The notes below the pieces were generated by a model, which saw nothing but the letters and a program-made list of their open reading frames with translations, did no database searches and was not told the origin of the DNA. Of a stretch of DNA of 64,000 bases, positions 27,038 through 36,140 are shown piece by piece. A program made the position numbers and the translations under genes. The DNA is from Kitasatospora sp. DSM 101779 (GTDB taxonomy: Bacteria; Actinomycetota; Actinomycetes; Streptomycetales; Streptomycetaceae), in assembly GCF_025655475.1 (NCBI RefSeq), contig NZ_JAHTIK010000001.1:6580145-6644144 (forward strand). The letters run 5' to 3'. Numbering within the stretch: the stretch's first letter is position 1; every line of letters starts with the position of its first letter.

Positions 27038-27253
27038 ACAGGCCCGCCGCGCCGTCCGGAGGGGCCTTACGCACCGTCCGGACAGGGGCGGCCCGGAGCA
27101 CCTGACGCACTGCCGGAGGGCACGCGCCGCCGAATCCGCCCCCCGCCTGTCCGCCGCCGTCAGGTGCGCGCATACTGGCCTGCGCGGCTCGCACCGCGCG
27201 ACAGGGCCACCCCGGTCCCGGCACGGCTGCGCCGCGACGGGGGAAGGTGCGCG

Positions 27254-28150
27254 ATGGCAGTACTCGCGATCATCGTCGGAGCCGGTCTGCTCTGGATGCT
27301 CACCGGTGTCCGGGTCGTCCAGCAGTACGAGCGCGGGGTGGTCTTCCGGCTCGGCCAGGTCCGCGGGCAGGTCCGCGGCCCCGGCCCGACGCTGCTGATC
27401 CCGCTGGTCGACCGGATGCGCAAGGTCAACGTCCAGGTCATCACCATGCCGGTGCCCGCCCAGGAGGGCATCACCCGGGACAACGTCTCCGTGCGGGTCG
27501 ACGCCGTGGTCTACTTCCGCGTCGTGGAGCCGATCCGGGCCACCGTGGACGTGCAGAACTACATGTTCGCGATGTCCCAGGTCGCCCAGACCTCGCTGCG
27601 CTCCATCATCGGCAAGAGCGAGCTCGACGACCTGCTCTCCGGCCGGGAGAACCTGCACCGAGGCCTCGAACTCATGCTGGAGAGCCCGGCCGTGGGCTGG
27701 GGCGTGCACATCGACCGGGTCGAGATCAAGGACGTCGCCCTGCCCGACTCGATGAAGCGCTCGATGGCCCGCCAGGCCGAGGCCGACCGTGAGCGCCGCG
27801 CCCGCATCATCACCGCCGACGGCGAGTTCCAGGCCGCCGCCAAACTCGCCGAGGCCGCCACCGTCATGGACGCCACCCCGGCCGCCCTGCAACTGCGCCT
27901 GCTGCAGACCGTCGTCGAGGTCGCCGCGGAGAAGAACTCCACCCTGGTGCTGCCCTTCCCGGTCGAGCTGCTGCGCTTCTTCGACTCCGGTGCCAAGGCC
28001 GCTGCCGCCGCCGCTCCGGCCGCCCCGGCCGCGGAGCCCGCCGCCGAGGTGCCCGCGGGGGAGCCGTCCGAGCCGCCCGCGCTGCCCCGGCCCGCCCAGG
28101 CGCCCGACGCCGCCGCCCTGACGAAGTCCGAGCAGACCCCCGAGGTCTGA
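27254..28150 (+). CDS. SPFH/Band 7 (slipin/stomatin-like) membrane protein
   Basis: A 298-aa protein: an N-terminal membrane hairpin (LAIIVGAGLLWMLTGV) and an SPFH domain with YERGVVFRLGQVRG, NVSVRVDAVVYFRV and SQVAQTSLRSIIGKSELDDLL. A helical region (MARQAEADRERRARIITADGE) ends in a Pro/Ala-rich tail. Slipins assemble into membrane-bound rings that scaffold proteins. No NfeD protease gene is adjacent. ATG 27254 follows GGAAGG. The 216-bp gap upstream shows no gene. Confidence 0.93.
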   Translation: MAVLAIIVGAGLLWMLTGVRVVQQYERGVVFRLGQVRGQVRGPGPTLLIPLVDRMRKVNVQVITMPVPAQEGITRDNVSVRVDAVVYFRVVEPIRATVDVQNYMFAMSQVAQTSLRSIIGKSELDDLLSGRENLHRGLELMLESPAVGWGVHIDRVEIKDVALPDSMKRSMARQAEADRERRARIITADGEFQAAAKLAEAATVMDATPAALQLRLLQTVVEVAAEKNSTLVLPFPVELLRFFDSGAKAAAAAAPAAPAAEPAAEVPAGEPSEPPALPRPAQAPDAAALTKSEQTPEV

Positions 28151-28172
28151 TCCCGCCGGCTGTGCCGCGAAC

Positions 28173-28206
28173 CGCCCGATCGGCCGACTGCTCGGCCGAT
28201 CGGGCG
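28173..28206 (+). terminator. Terminator after the SPFH gene
   Basis: Perfect 15-bp stem (28173-28187, 28192-28206) closing a CTGC tetraloop, 22 nt after the stop. The stem itself contains CGATCG and CGGCCG, so each arm is internally palindromic. Confidence 0.88.
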
Positions 28207-28270
28207 AATCCATCCCCACCGGCCGGGATCCGGCTGGAGACTGACGGCCCGTCACTGCCAGGCTGGCGCC

Positions 28271-28927
28271 GTGAAGCTGCTGCGCACCGCCACCGCCCTG
28301 CTCGCCGCGACCGCCGCCACCGCCGCGATGGCCCCCGGAGCCACCGCCGCGGCCGCCGCCCCCGACACCCCGCGCGAGGGCGCCCACGCCCTGCACCCCG
28401 GCCACCCGCAGCGCACCGCCGCCGCCGAGCGGCAGGAGGCCGTCGAGTTCTTCTGGTACGGCTGCAAGCACTGCGCCCAGTTCGAGCAGCCGCTGGAGCG
28501 CTGGGCGGACCGGCACCGCGACGACGTCGTCCTGCGCCGGGTGCCCGCCGTCTGGCCGGGCGGTCCGGACGAGCAGCGCCAACTCGGCCACGCCAGGCTC
28601 TACTACACCCTGGAGCGGCTCGGCGCGGTCGACCGGCTGCAGGCCGAGGTCTTCCGGGCCGTCCGTGAGCGCCACGAGGACCTCACCACCGAGTCCGGCG
28701 CCGCCGCCTGGGCCCTCGCCCAGGGCCTGGACCCCGCGGCCTTCCGCGCCGCCTGGCACTCCCCGGAGGTCGACCGGCTGGTCGCCGACGCCCCCGGGCA
28801 GATGGCCCGCAACCGCATCACCGAGATCCCCACCGTCCTCGTCGGCTCCGGCCGCACCTCGCCCACCGGCGCCGGCGGCGTCGAACGGATGCCGGACGCC
28901 ATGGACACCCTCGTCGAACACCACTGA
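28271..28927 (+). CDS. Secreted DsbA-like thiol:disulfide oxidoreductase
   Basis: A 218-aa protein with a Sec signal peptide (LLAATAATAAMAPGATAAAA), a thioredoxin fold with active site FFWYGCKHCAQF, an all-helical insert, and the cis-Pro segment ITEIPTVLV. Proteins of this type oxidise or isomerise cysteines outside the membrane. The CKHC dipeptide (Lys-His) differs from CPHC of classical DsbA, which may shift its redox potential. No lipobox is seen. CAGGCT lies 6 nt before GTG 28271. Confidence 0.92.
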   Translation: MKLLRTATALLAATAATAAMAPGATAAAAAPDTPREGAHALHPGHPQRTAAAERQEAVEFFWYGCKHCAQFEQPLERWADRHRDDVVLRRVPAVWPGGPDEQRQLGHARLYYTLERLGAVDRLQAEVFRAVRERHEDLTTESGAAAWALAQGLDPAAFRAAWHSPEVDRLVADAPGQMARNRITEIPTVLVGSGRTSPTGAGGVERMPDAMDTLVEHH

Positions 28928-29100
28928 CCCGGCGGCCCGGCACCCGCCCCGCACCCGCCCGGGATCCGGCCCGCCCCCTGCCCGATCCACCTTCACCGAA
29001 CCAGCCCCTGGCGCGCACACCTTGTGCCACAGTGGGACGCCCGGGCCGCACCTGCTGAGCTGCGGCCCACCGGCAGCCACATGCGAGAGGGCGGGGGCCC

Positions 29101-29997
29101 GTGGGGGGACACAGCGCGCAGGTCGTCGACGGGCGCGGAACGGAGCCGGCGGCCCGGCCCGCCGTGCCCGAAGGACCGCCGCCGGAGCTGCTCTTCAAGC
29201 GACGGCTGCGCCCGGCGCAGACCGCCCGCGAACTCTGGGCGGCCCGCGAACTCGTCCGCGCCCTCGCCGAGCGCGACCTGCGGGCCCGCTACAAGCAGGC
29301 CGTGCTCGGCTTCGCCTGGGCGGTGCTCACCCCGCTCGCGCTCTGCGCCATCTTCACCCTGGTCTTCCACCGCGCCGTGAAGATCGACACCGGCGGGGTG
29401 TCCTACCCGCTGTTCGCCTACGTCGGCCTGATCGTCTGGCAGTTCTTCAGCAACACCATGAACCAGGGCGCGCTGAGCCTGGCCAACAACCTCAGCCTGC
29501 TCAACAAGGTGTACTGCCCGCGCGAGGTCTTCCCGCTGGCGACCATGCTGGTCGCCTCCGTCGACATGCTGATCGGCGTCGGCGTGCTCGGTGTGCTCTT
29601 CCTGGCCACCTGGACGGCCCCCGCCGCGACCGCCCTGTGGGTGCTGCCGCTGCTCGCGATCCAGTTCGCCTTCACCTACGGCGTGGCGCTGATCCTCTCC
29701 GTCGCGGTGGTCTACCTGCGCGACGTCCGCCACCTGCTGCCGATCATCACGCAGATGGGCGTCTTCGCCACCCCGGTCGCCTACCCGCTGGCCCGGATCC
29801 CCGTCCGGATGCAGGAGATCTACTGCGGCATCAACCCGCTCGGCGCCGTCATCGAGGGCTACCGCCGCGCCCTGCTGTACGGCCAGGCCCCCGACGCCGG
29901 GCTCACCGGGATCGCCGCGGTGTCCTCGCTGGTCTTCCTGGTCGGCGGCTACCTGTTCTTCAAGAAGCTGGAAACGGGGATCGCCGATGTCGCGTGA
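29101..29997 (+). CDS. ABC-2 type polysaccharide export permease (Wzm/TagG-like)
   Basis: A 298-aa protein with six membrane helices (AVLGFAWAVLTPLALCAIFT, ATMLVASVDMLIGVGVLGVLF, IQFAFTYGVALILSVAVVYL). The ABC-2 motif YLRDVRHLLPIITQMGVFATP and an amphipathic N-terminal helix (ARELWAARELVRALAERDLR) are also present. It forms the channel that exports lipid-linked polysaccharide with the ATPase overlapping its end by 11 bp. The start at GTG 29101 is the best in-frame option though the ribosome site is weak. Confidence 0.93.
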   Translation: MGGHSAQVVDGRGTEPAARPAVPEGPPPELLFKRRLRPAQTARELWAARELVRALAERDLRARYKQAVLGFAWAVLTPLALCAIFTLVFHRAVKIDTGGVSYPLFAYVGLIVWQFFSNTMNQGALSLANNLSLLNKVYCPREVFPLATMLVASVDMLIGVGVLGVLFLATWTAPAATALWVLPLLAIQFAFTYGVALILSVAVVYLRDVRHLLPIITQMGVFATPVAYPLARIPVRMQEIYCGINPLGAVIEGYRRALLYGQAPDAGLTGIAAVSSLVFLVGGYLFFKKLETGIADVA

Positions 29998-31180
29998 GTA
30001 CGAGCTGGGCACGATCCGCACCGAGCACGTCTGGAAGCGCTTCAAGGCCGACCAGCAGCGGATGCTGCTGCGCGACAAGGTCGAGTCGATGGCCCGCCGG
30101 CTGCGCGGAGGCCGCGGCGAGGACTGGCGCTGGGCGCTGCGCGATATCAACCTGCACATCGAACCCGGCGAGTCCGTCGGCCTGATCGGCTCCAACGGCT
30201 CCGGCAAGTCCACCCTGCTCAAGATGCTGACCCGGGTGATGTACCCGTACGGCGGGATCATCGACGTCCGCGGCCGGATCGGCGCCCTGATCGAGATCCG
30301 GGCCGGCATCCACCCCGACCTCACCGGGCGGGAGAACGTCTACCTGTTCGGCGCCCTGCTCGGCCTCAAGCGCCGCGAGGTGGCCGCCCGCTTCGACGAC
30401 ATCGTCGAGTTCGCCCGGCTCGGCGGCGCCATCGACCGGCAGGTCAAGTTCTACTCCTCGGGCATGCAGATGCGACTCGGCTTCGCCGTCGCCGCCTACC
30501 TGGAGCCGCACGTCCTGCTCGTCGACGAGGTGCTCGCCGTCGGCGACGCCGTCTTCCAGCAGCGCTGCCTGGACCGGATGCGCGAGGTCGCCGAACAGGG
30601 CACCACCATCGTGTTCGTCTCCCACGACCTGCCGGCCGTCCAGTCGATCTGCCGCCGCGGCGTCTGGCTGGAGCAGGGCACCGTCCGGGTCGACGCCGGG
30701 ATCAAGGACGCCCTGGCCGGCTACCGCGACTCCATCGAGGCCCAGTCCGAGGCCTCCGCGCGCTCCGGCGAGCCGCTCCACCTCCTCAAGTACGAGGTCA
30801 CCGGCGAGGACCGGGAGAACCTCACCACCGACGAGCCGATGACCGTCGAACTCACCCTCGGCGGCGACTACCGCGGCGACGCCACCCTGCACCTCGGCGT
30901 CAGCGAGGGCACCTCCAGCCCGATCTTCCAGATCAGCCACGAGATCCGGCTCACCGGCGACGACCACCACGTCGCCTGCGTGATCCCCCGCCTGCCGCTG
31001 CCCCGCGGCCGCTACACGCTCTGGGCGGGCGTCTACTCCATCGGCAAGACCGACGGCGGCACCCTGATGAGCTGGCACTCCGCCGGCCAGTTCGACGTGT
31101 TCGGTCCCGTGCTGGACACCCCGCCGCGGGCCGTGGTGCTGGCCGCGCCGGTCTTCGTCCCGCACCGCTGGGAGGAGTGA
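29987..31180 (+). CDS. Polysaccharide ABC exporter ATPase with Wzt-like C-domain
   Basis: A 397-aa protein. The N-terminal ATPase has Walker A GSNGSGKST, signature YSSGMQMRLGFAVAA, Walker B VLLVDEVLAVGD and H-loop FVSHD. Residues about 270-397 are a beta-sandwich (LTLGGDYRGDATLHLGVSEG) like the Wzt carbohydrate-binding domain, which in known systems recognises the modified end of the glycan. Together with the preceding permease and the following glycosyltransferase it forms a glycan export module. Confidence 0.94.
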   Translation: MSREYELGTIRTEHVWKRFKADQQRMLLRDKVESMARRLRGGRGEDWRWALRDINLHIEPGESVGLIGSNGSGKSTLLKMLTRVMYPYGGIIDVRGRIGALIEIRAGIHPDLTGRENVYLFGALLGLKRREVAARFDDIVEFARLGGAIDRQVKFYSSGMQMRLGFAVAAYLEPHVLLVDEVLAVGDAVFQQRCLDRMREVAEQGTTIVFVSHDLPAVQSICRRGVWLEQGTVRVDAGIKDALAGYRDSIEAQSEASARSGEPLHLLKYEVTGEDRENLTTDEPMTVELTLGGDYRGDATLHLGVSEGTSSPIFQISHEIRLTGDDHHVACVIPRLPLPRGRYTLWAGVYSIGKTDGGTLMSWHSAGQFDVFGPVLDTPPRAVVLAAPVFVPHRWEE

Positions 31181-31184
31181 CCGC

Positions 31185-32384
31185 GTGAGACCCGTCAGAG
31201 TGCTCGTGCACCTGAACAACCTGACCCTCGGCGGGGCACAGCTGAACGCCGTCGACATCGCCCGCACCCTGCGCGACCGCGGCCACGACCCGGTGCTCTT
31301 CGCCCAGGGCGTGGCCGGCGACGCACCACTGGTCGGCGTCGCCGCGGGGCACGGCCTGGACGTCGTGGTGGCCGGCGACCCGGACACCCCGCACCGCGAG
31401 GTCCGCCGCCGGCTGGAGGAGCTCGCCGACCGGCACGGCAGCGAACTCGTCCACGCCTGGGAGGTCCGGGCCGCCCGCAACGGCTACTTCGGACCCGGCC
31501 GGCTCGGCCGCATCCCCGTCGTCACCACCTTCTACGGCATCCGCATGCTGCGCGGCATGCCCCGGCACCAGCCGCTCGTGCTCGGCCTCGGCGCCCTCAT
31601 GGGCGACGGCCGGGCCTTCGGCCACCGCGACGTCCGGCTCGTCGAACCGCCCGTCAACACCGCCACCGACGCCCCCGGCACGGTCGACGGCGCCGCCTGG
31701 CGCCGCGAACTCGGGATCGACGACGAAGAGTTGCTGCTCGCCATCGTCACCCGCCTGGTGCCCGACCTGGAGAAGGACGCCGGGGCCGAACTCACCGTCG
31801 ACGCCGTCCGCGCCCTCGACGATCCCCGGGTCCGCCTCGCCGTCGTCGGCGCCGGCCCCAGCCTGCAGCGGCTCCGCGAGCGCGCCGCCGAGACCAACGC
31901 CGCCCTCGGCCGCGAGGCCGTCCTCGTCCCCGGCCAACTGGCCGACCCGCGACCCGCCTACGACGCCGCCGACATCGTCCTCGGCATGGGCGGCTCTGCC
32001 CTGCGCGGACTCGCCTTCGCCAAGCCCGTCGTCGTCCACGGCGCAGCCGGCTACACCGCCCTCCACGAACCCGGTCCGCTCGTCGAACCGCACGCCTCCC
32101 GCTGCATGTACGGCTACGGTGACGGCAGCCGCGATCCCGGCCCGCTCGCGGAACAGATCCGCGGCCTCCTCGACGACCCCGGCCGCCGCACCGAACTCGG
32201 CCGCTGGGGACGCGACTGGGTGGTCGGCCGCTTCTCGCTCGACAGCGTCGCCTCCGCCTTCGAACAGCTCTACCTCGAAGTGCTCGCCGCCCCGCCGGGC
32301 CCCGCACGCTGGCTCCGCGACCTCGAACAGATGGCCAGGTACGAGTTCACCAAACCCACGGCGCGGCGCCTGCTGGGACGGTGA
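31185..32384 (+). CDS. Glycosyltransferase, divergent GT4-like
   Basis: A 399-aa GT-B protein starting VLVHLNNLTLGGAQLNAVDI. The donor half (LAIVTRLVPDLEKDAG; VVGAGPSLQRLRERA) is recognisable, but the position of the usual EX7E motif reads LGMGGSALRGLAFAKPVVV, with no glutamates. It may be an altered or specialised enzyme. It starts 4 nt after the exporter ATPase stop, so it belongs to that operon. Confidence 0.88.
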   Translation: MRPVRVLVHLNNLTLGGAQLNAVDIARTLRDRGHDPVLFAQGVAGDAPLVGVAAGHGLDVVVAGDPDTPHREVRRRLEELADRHGSELVHAWEVRAARNGYFGPGRLGRIPVVTTFYGIRMLRGMPRHQPLVLGLGALMGDGRAFGHRDVRLVEPPVNTATDAPGTVDGAAWRRELGIDDEELLLAIVTRLVPDLEKDAGAELTVDAVRALDDPRVRLAVVGAGPSLQRLRERAAETNAALGREAVLVPGQLADPRPAYDAADIVLGMGGSALRGLAFAKPVVVHGAAGYTALHEPGPLVEPHASRCMYGYGDGSRDPGPLAEQIRGLLDDPGRRTELGRWGRDWVVGRFSLDSVASAFEQLYLEVLAAPPGPARWLRDLEQMARYEFTKPTARRLLGR

Positions 32385-32535
32385 GCCACCGGTCGGTCAT
32401 TCCCTGTGATCGAACCCGTCGATCCGGCGTTGTCCCGGCGTTGCCGCGGCTGGCAGCATCGCAGCGTCGGGTCGTTCGCGGGCGCAGCGCGCGGCGACCG
32501 CTCTGCCCCTCCTTCTATCCAAGGGATCTGACAGC

Positions 32536-33111
32536 ATGTCACGCGAGACCAGCGTCGCCATCGCCTACCACAGCGGCTACGGCCACACCGCCCGGCAGGC
32601 CGAGTTCGTCCGCCAGGGCGCGGAGGAGGTCGCCGGCACCACCGTCCACCTGATCGCCGTCGACCAGATCACCGACGAGCAGTGGGCGCAGCTCGACGCC
32701 GCCGACGCCATCATCTTCGGCTCGCCGACCTACCTGGGCGACGTCTCCGCCGCCTTCCGCACCTTCGTCGAGAAGACCAGCGGACGCTGGATGCAGCAGC
32801 AGTGGAAGGACAAGCTGGCCGCCGGCTTCGTCAACTCCGGTGCCAAGAGCGGCGACAAGCTGCACGCCCTGCAGTCGCTCTCCATCTTCGCCGCCCAGCA
32901 CAGCATGGTGTGGGTCAGCCTCGGCCTGCTGCCCGGCTGGAACAAGTCGACCGCCTCCGAGTTCGACCTCAACCGCCTCGGCGTCTGGCTGGGCGCCGCC
33001 GCCCAGTCCAACGGCGACCAGGGCGCCGACGCCATGCACAAGTCCGACCTGGCCACCGCCGAGCACCTCGGCCGCCGCGTCGCCGAGCAGGCCCAGCGCC
33101 TCTCCGCCTGA
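32536..33111 (+). CDS. Flavodoxin-fold NAD(P)H:quinone oxidoreductase (WrbA-like)
   Basis: A 191-aa protein binding FMN through a loop at the first strand (VAIAYHSGYGHTARQAE), then FGSPTYLGDVSAAFRTFVEKT and FVNSGAKSGDKLHALQSL. Length and motifs fit the WrbA/flavodoxin family that reduces quinones by two electrons. Likely monocistronic; AAGGGA precedes ATG 32536. CCGGCGTTG is repeated with an 11-bp period at 32424 and 32435 upstream. Confidence 0.9.
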   Translation: MSRETSVAIAYHSGYGHTARQAEFVRQGAEEVAGTTVHLIAVDQITDEQWAQLDAADAIIFGSPTYLGDVSAAFRTFVEKTSGRWMQQQWKDKLAAGFVNSGAKSGDKLHALQSLSIFAAQHSMVWVSLGLLPGWNKSTASEFDLNRLGVWLGAAAQSNGDQGADAMHKSDLATAEHLGRRVAEQAQRLSA

Positions 33112-33155
33112 CCGCTCTGGCCGGCTTCACCAGCAGGTGGTGGCCGGCAACAGAT

Positions 33156-33296
33156 CAGGGGCGCGGGGGACTGCGCGCAGTGGAAGGGCCCGAGGTCAGC
33201 CTCTCCCGACGCGCGCAGTTCTCCGCGCCCCTGTTCTGGTTTCGCCGTATCTGACAGGCCGGCCAGGTTCGGATTGCGCAGTTCCCGAGCCCCTGA
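33156..33296. repeat. Dispersed palindromic element, copy B plus half copy
   Basis: Arms 33156-33178 and 33211-33233 (23 bp, 21 pair), followed by an additional half copy at 33275-33296 (TGCGCAGTTCCCGAGC). The element sits between the convergent flavodoxin and glycosyltransferase genes and may terminate both. It shares CAGGGGCGCG ends with copies at 25.8, 36.1 and 60.7 kb. Confidence 0.8.
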
Positions 33297-33302
33297 CCAG
33301 CC

Positions 33303-34451
33303 TCAGCGTTCTCCGCCGTAGGTGCGGCCCTTCCAGGCCGCTCCTCGGCCGCGCCAGTGCTGGACGGCCGAGTCCACCGTCATCATCAGGTAGAGGCCCG
33401 CGGTGAACGGCAGCAGCAGCGCCTCCGCCCACGGCCGCCCGTAGTACCGCTCCATCGGCGCGAAGGTCCCCGCCATCACCGCCCATGCGGCCCCGCCGAG
33501 CGCCGCGACCGCCGTCGACCCCGCGGCGGCCCCGGCGACCAGCGCGACGACCGGCACCAGGTAGACCAGGGCCAGCCCCAGGACCGTCCCGGCCAGTAGC
33601 AGCGGCGAGTGCCGCAGCTGGGCGTAGGCACTGCGCGAGACCATCCGCCACAGTTCCACCAGCCGCGGGTAGGGCCGCACGCTGTCGACCTGCTCGGCCA
33701 GCCCGAGCCAGGTGCGGCCGCCGGTCCGCTTGACGGCCCGGGCGAGGTTGACGTCGTCGATGACGGCCCCGCGGATCGCCGCGACCCCGCCCGCCCGTTC
33801 CAGCGCCTCCCGCCGGACGAGGCTGCAGCCGCCCGCCGCCGCGGCGGTCCGGGCCCCGGGCCGGTTGCTCCAGCGGAAGGGGTAGAGCTGGGCGAAGAAG
33901 TACACGAAGGCCGGCACGATCAGCCGCTCCCAGCGGGTCTCCACCCGCAGCCGCGCCATCTGCGACACCAGGTCCAGCCCCCCCGCCTCGGCGGCGGCGA
34001 CGAGGTCGGCGAGCAGGGTCGGGCCGTGCGCGATGTCGGCGTCGGTGAGCAGCAGGAAGTCGGTGGCCCCGGCGAGTTCGACGCCGTGCCGCAGGGCCCA
34101 CAGCTTGCCCGTCCAGCCGGTCGGCAGCGGGGGCGGGACGGTCACCTCCAGCGGCAGTCCGCCGTCCTCGCCGAGGCGGGAGGCGAGGGCCCCGGTGCCG
34201 TCCGAGCTGTGATCGTCGACGAGGATCACCCGCGCGGCGCCGGGGTACTTCTGGGCGAGCAGGCCGGGCAGCGAGCGCGGCAGGACCGCGGCCTCGTCGC
34301 GGGCTGGGACGACCACCGCCACCGACGGCCACCGGCGGGGTGCGGGCCGGGGCGGCAGCCGCTGGTCGGTGCGCCAGAACAGGCCGTGGCAGCAGGCGAG
34401 CCACACCCAGATCGCCAGGGACAGTGCGGACACCCACAGCAGGACGGTCAC
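33303..34451 (-). CDS. Membrane glycosyltransferase, GT2 (HpnB-like)
   Basis: A 382-aa protein with an N-terminal membrane helix (LLWVSALSLAIWVWLACC), a GT-A domain (VAVVVPARDEAAVLPRSL, DDHSSDGT, LLTDADIAH as the DxD-type site, GAVIDDVNLARAVKR) and C-terminal membrane helices. The layout matches HpnB, associated with hopanoid clusters, though no hopanoid genes are in the window. Carotenoid or glycolipid glycosylation is an alternative. GTG 34451. Confidence 0.87.
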   Translation of the reverse strand: MTVLLWVSALSLAIWVWLACCHGLFWRTDQRLPPRPAPRRWPSVAVVVPARDEAAVLPRSLPGLLAQKYPGAARVILVDDHSSDGTGALASRLGEDGGLPLEVTVPPPLPTGWTGKLWALRHGVELAGATDFLLLTDADIAHGPTLLADLVAAAEAGGLDLVSQMARLRVETRWERLIVPAFVYFFAQLYPFRWSNRPGARTAAAAGGCSLVRREALERAGGVAAIRGAVIDDVNLARAVKRTGGRTWLGLAEQVDSVRPYPRLVELWRMVSRSAYAQLRHSPLLLAGTVLGLALVYLVPVVALVAGAAAGSTAVAALGGAAWAVMAGTFAPMERYYGRPWAEALLLPFTAGLYLMMTVDSAVQHWRGRGAAWKGRTYGGER

Positions 34452-34523
34452 TTTGGCAGTCTGCCGCACCGCCGCCCGTCCGCCGCGGTTCCCGTGCGGA
34501 GCCGTTCGGTAGAGTCGTGCCCT

Positions 34524-35303
34524 GTGAAGATCGCACTGGTGGACTCCGGACTCGGACTGCTCGCGGCCGCCGCTGCCCTGCGCACGCTGCGCCCCGACGT
34601 GGATCTCGTGCTGTCGTCCGACCCCGACGGCATGCCGTGGGGCCCGCGCACCTCGGACGACATCGCCGAGCACGCCCTGGCCTGTGCCCGGGCCGCCGCG
34701 GCGTTCGAACCGCACGCCCTGGTGGTCGCCTGCAACACCGCCTCCGTCCACGGGCTCGCCCGGCTGCGGGCCGAGCTGGAGCCGGGGCTGCCGGTGATCG
34801 GCACCGTCCCGGCGATCAAGCCGGCCGCGGCGGCGGGCGGCCGGGTCGCGATCTGGGCCACCCCGGCCACCACCGGCAGTGCCTACCAGCGCGGGCTGAT
34901 CGCGGAGTTCGGCGGGGGCGCCGAGGTCACCGAGGTGGCCTGCCCGGGGCTGGCCGACGCGGTGGAGCGCGGCGACCGGGCCGCCGTCGAGGCCGCCGTC
35001 GCGGACGCGGCGGGCCGCACCCCCGCGGGCACCACCGAGGTCGTCCTCGGCTGCACCCACTACGAACTGGTCAGGGACGAGATCACCGCCGCCCTGGCCG
35101 GCACCGCAGCCCCCGCGCTGCAGCTGTACGGCTCCGCGGACGCGGTGGCCGCCCAGGCCCTGCGCCGCCTCGACGGCCGGGACCTCGCGCCCGGCTCCGG
35201 CACCCTGACGGTGCTGCACAGCGGCCGCCCGTCCGAGCTCGCCGAGGCCGCCGCCCGCTACCCCGAGGGCCGTCTGATCTCGCGGGGCGTGCCCGTCCGC
35301 TGA
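34524..35303 (+). CDS. Glutamate/aspartate racemase-like protein (MurI family)
   Basis: A 259-aa protein with the two catalytic cysteines of cofactor-independent racemases, in VACNTASVHG and LGCTHYELV, and an N-terminal ALVDSGLGLLAAAAAL. In MurI it supplies D-glutamate for peptidoglycan. It is not in a cell-wall operon here and may be a second copy. TAGAGT lies 8 nt before GTG 34524 with no ribosome site: leaderless candidate. Divergent from the GT2 gene. Confidence 0.87.
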   Translation: MKIALVDSGLGLLAAAAALRTLRPDVDLVLSSDPDGMPWGPRTSDDIAEHALACARAAAAFEPHALVVACNTASVHGLARLRAELEPGLPVIGTVPAIKPAAAAGGRVAIWATPATTGSAYQRGLIAEFGGGAEVTEVACPGLADAVERGDRAAVEAAVADAAGRTPAGTTEVVLGCTHYELVRDEITAALAGTAAPALQLYGSADAVAAQALRRLDGRDLAPGSGTLTVLHSGRPSELAEAAARYPEGRLISRGVPVR

Positions 35304-35359
35304 CGGGCGGATCCGCCGGTTCCGGCCCACCGCGGCGGGCCGGTTCGTAGGGTGACGGC

Positions 35360-36088
35360 ATGACCGACACGATCGTGTTCGACCGGCTGTGCAACTTCCG
35401 CGACCTCGGCGGCCACCGGACGGCCGACGGCCGCGTGCTGCGGCCCGGGCTGCTGTTCCGCTCCGATTCGCTCGGCAAGCTGGACGGCCCGGACCTGGCC
35501 CGCTTCGAGGCCCTGGGCGTCCGTACGGTGATCGACCTGCGCTACCCGTGGGAGATCGCGCAGACCGCCCGCGTCCCGGAACTCCCCGGGCTGGCCTTCC
35601 ACAACCTGTCGATCGAGCACCGCCCGTACGACCAGGCCGCACTCGGCCCCGAGGTCGACCCGGGCGTCTACCTGGCCGAGCGCTACGCCGAGGTGGCCGA
35701 GGACGGCGCGGATGAGCTGGCCCGGGTGCTCCGGGTGATCGCCGAGGCGGACGCGCCGCTGGTCTTCCACTGCTACTCGGGCAAGGACCGGACGGGCATC
35801 GTCGCGGCCCTGGTGCTGACCCTGCTGGGCGTCCCGGAGGAGGACGTCCTCGCCGACTTCGCCCGCACCGAGGACGCCACCGCCCGCCTGGTCGCCGAAT
35901 GGCACGCCCGCCACCCGGACCTCACCCTCGTCTGGCCGGGCTACGGCCGCGCCCCGGCCGGGATCATGCGCCGCTTCCTCGCCGCCCTGGCCGACCGCTA
36001 CGGCTCCGTGACCGACTACGCCGCCACCCGCCTGAACGCCGACCCCGCCCTCGTCACCGCCCTCCGCACCCGCCTCCTCAGCGGGTGA
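35360..36088 (+). CDS. Tyrosine-protein phosphatase (PtpB-like)
   Basis: A 242-aa enzyme with the P-loop FHCYSGKDRTGIVAAL (Cys nucleophile, Arg phosphate binder) and the N-terminal FRDLGGHRT and LFRSDSLGKL segments that define the PtpB/Y_phosphatase3 family. Members hydrolyse phosphotyrosine and, in some cases, phosphoinositides. TAGGGT stands 6 nt before ATG 35360: leaderless candidate. A terminator hairpin lies just beyond the stop. Confidence 0.92.
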   Translation: MTDTIVFDRLCNFRDLGGHRTADGRVLRPGLLFRSDSLGKLDGPDLARFEALGVRTVIDLRYPWEIAQTARVPELPGLAFHNLSIEHRPYDQAALGPEVDPGVYLAERYAEVAEDGADELARVLRVIAEADAPLVFHCYSGKDRTGIVAALVLTLLGVPEEDVLADFARTEDATARLVAEWHARHPDLTLVWPGYGRAPAGIMRRFLAALADRYGSVTDYAATRLNADPALVTALRTRLLSG

Positions 36089-36097
36089 CGGAGGAGA

Positions 36098-36132
36098 GCA
36101 GGGGCGCGCGGGAGTGCCCCGCGCGCCCCTGC
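36098..36132. terminator. Bidirectional terminator / dispersed palindrome copy C
   Basis: Perfect 15-bp stem (36098-36112, 36118-36132; GCAGGGGCGCGCGGG) with a 5-nt loop between convergent phosphatase and deacetylase genes. Its CAGGGGCGCG end relates it to the other dispersed elements. Confidence 0.88.
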
Positions 36133-36140
36133 CGTACGCG

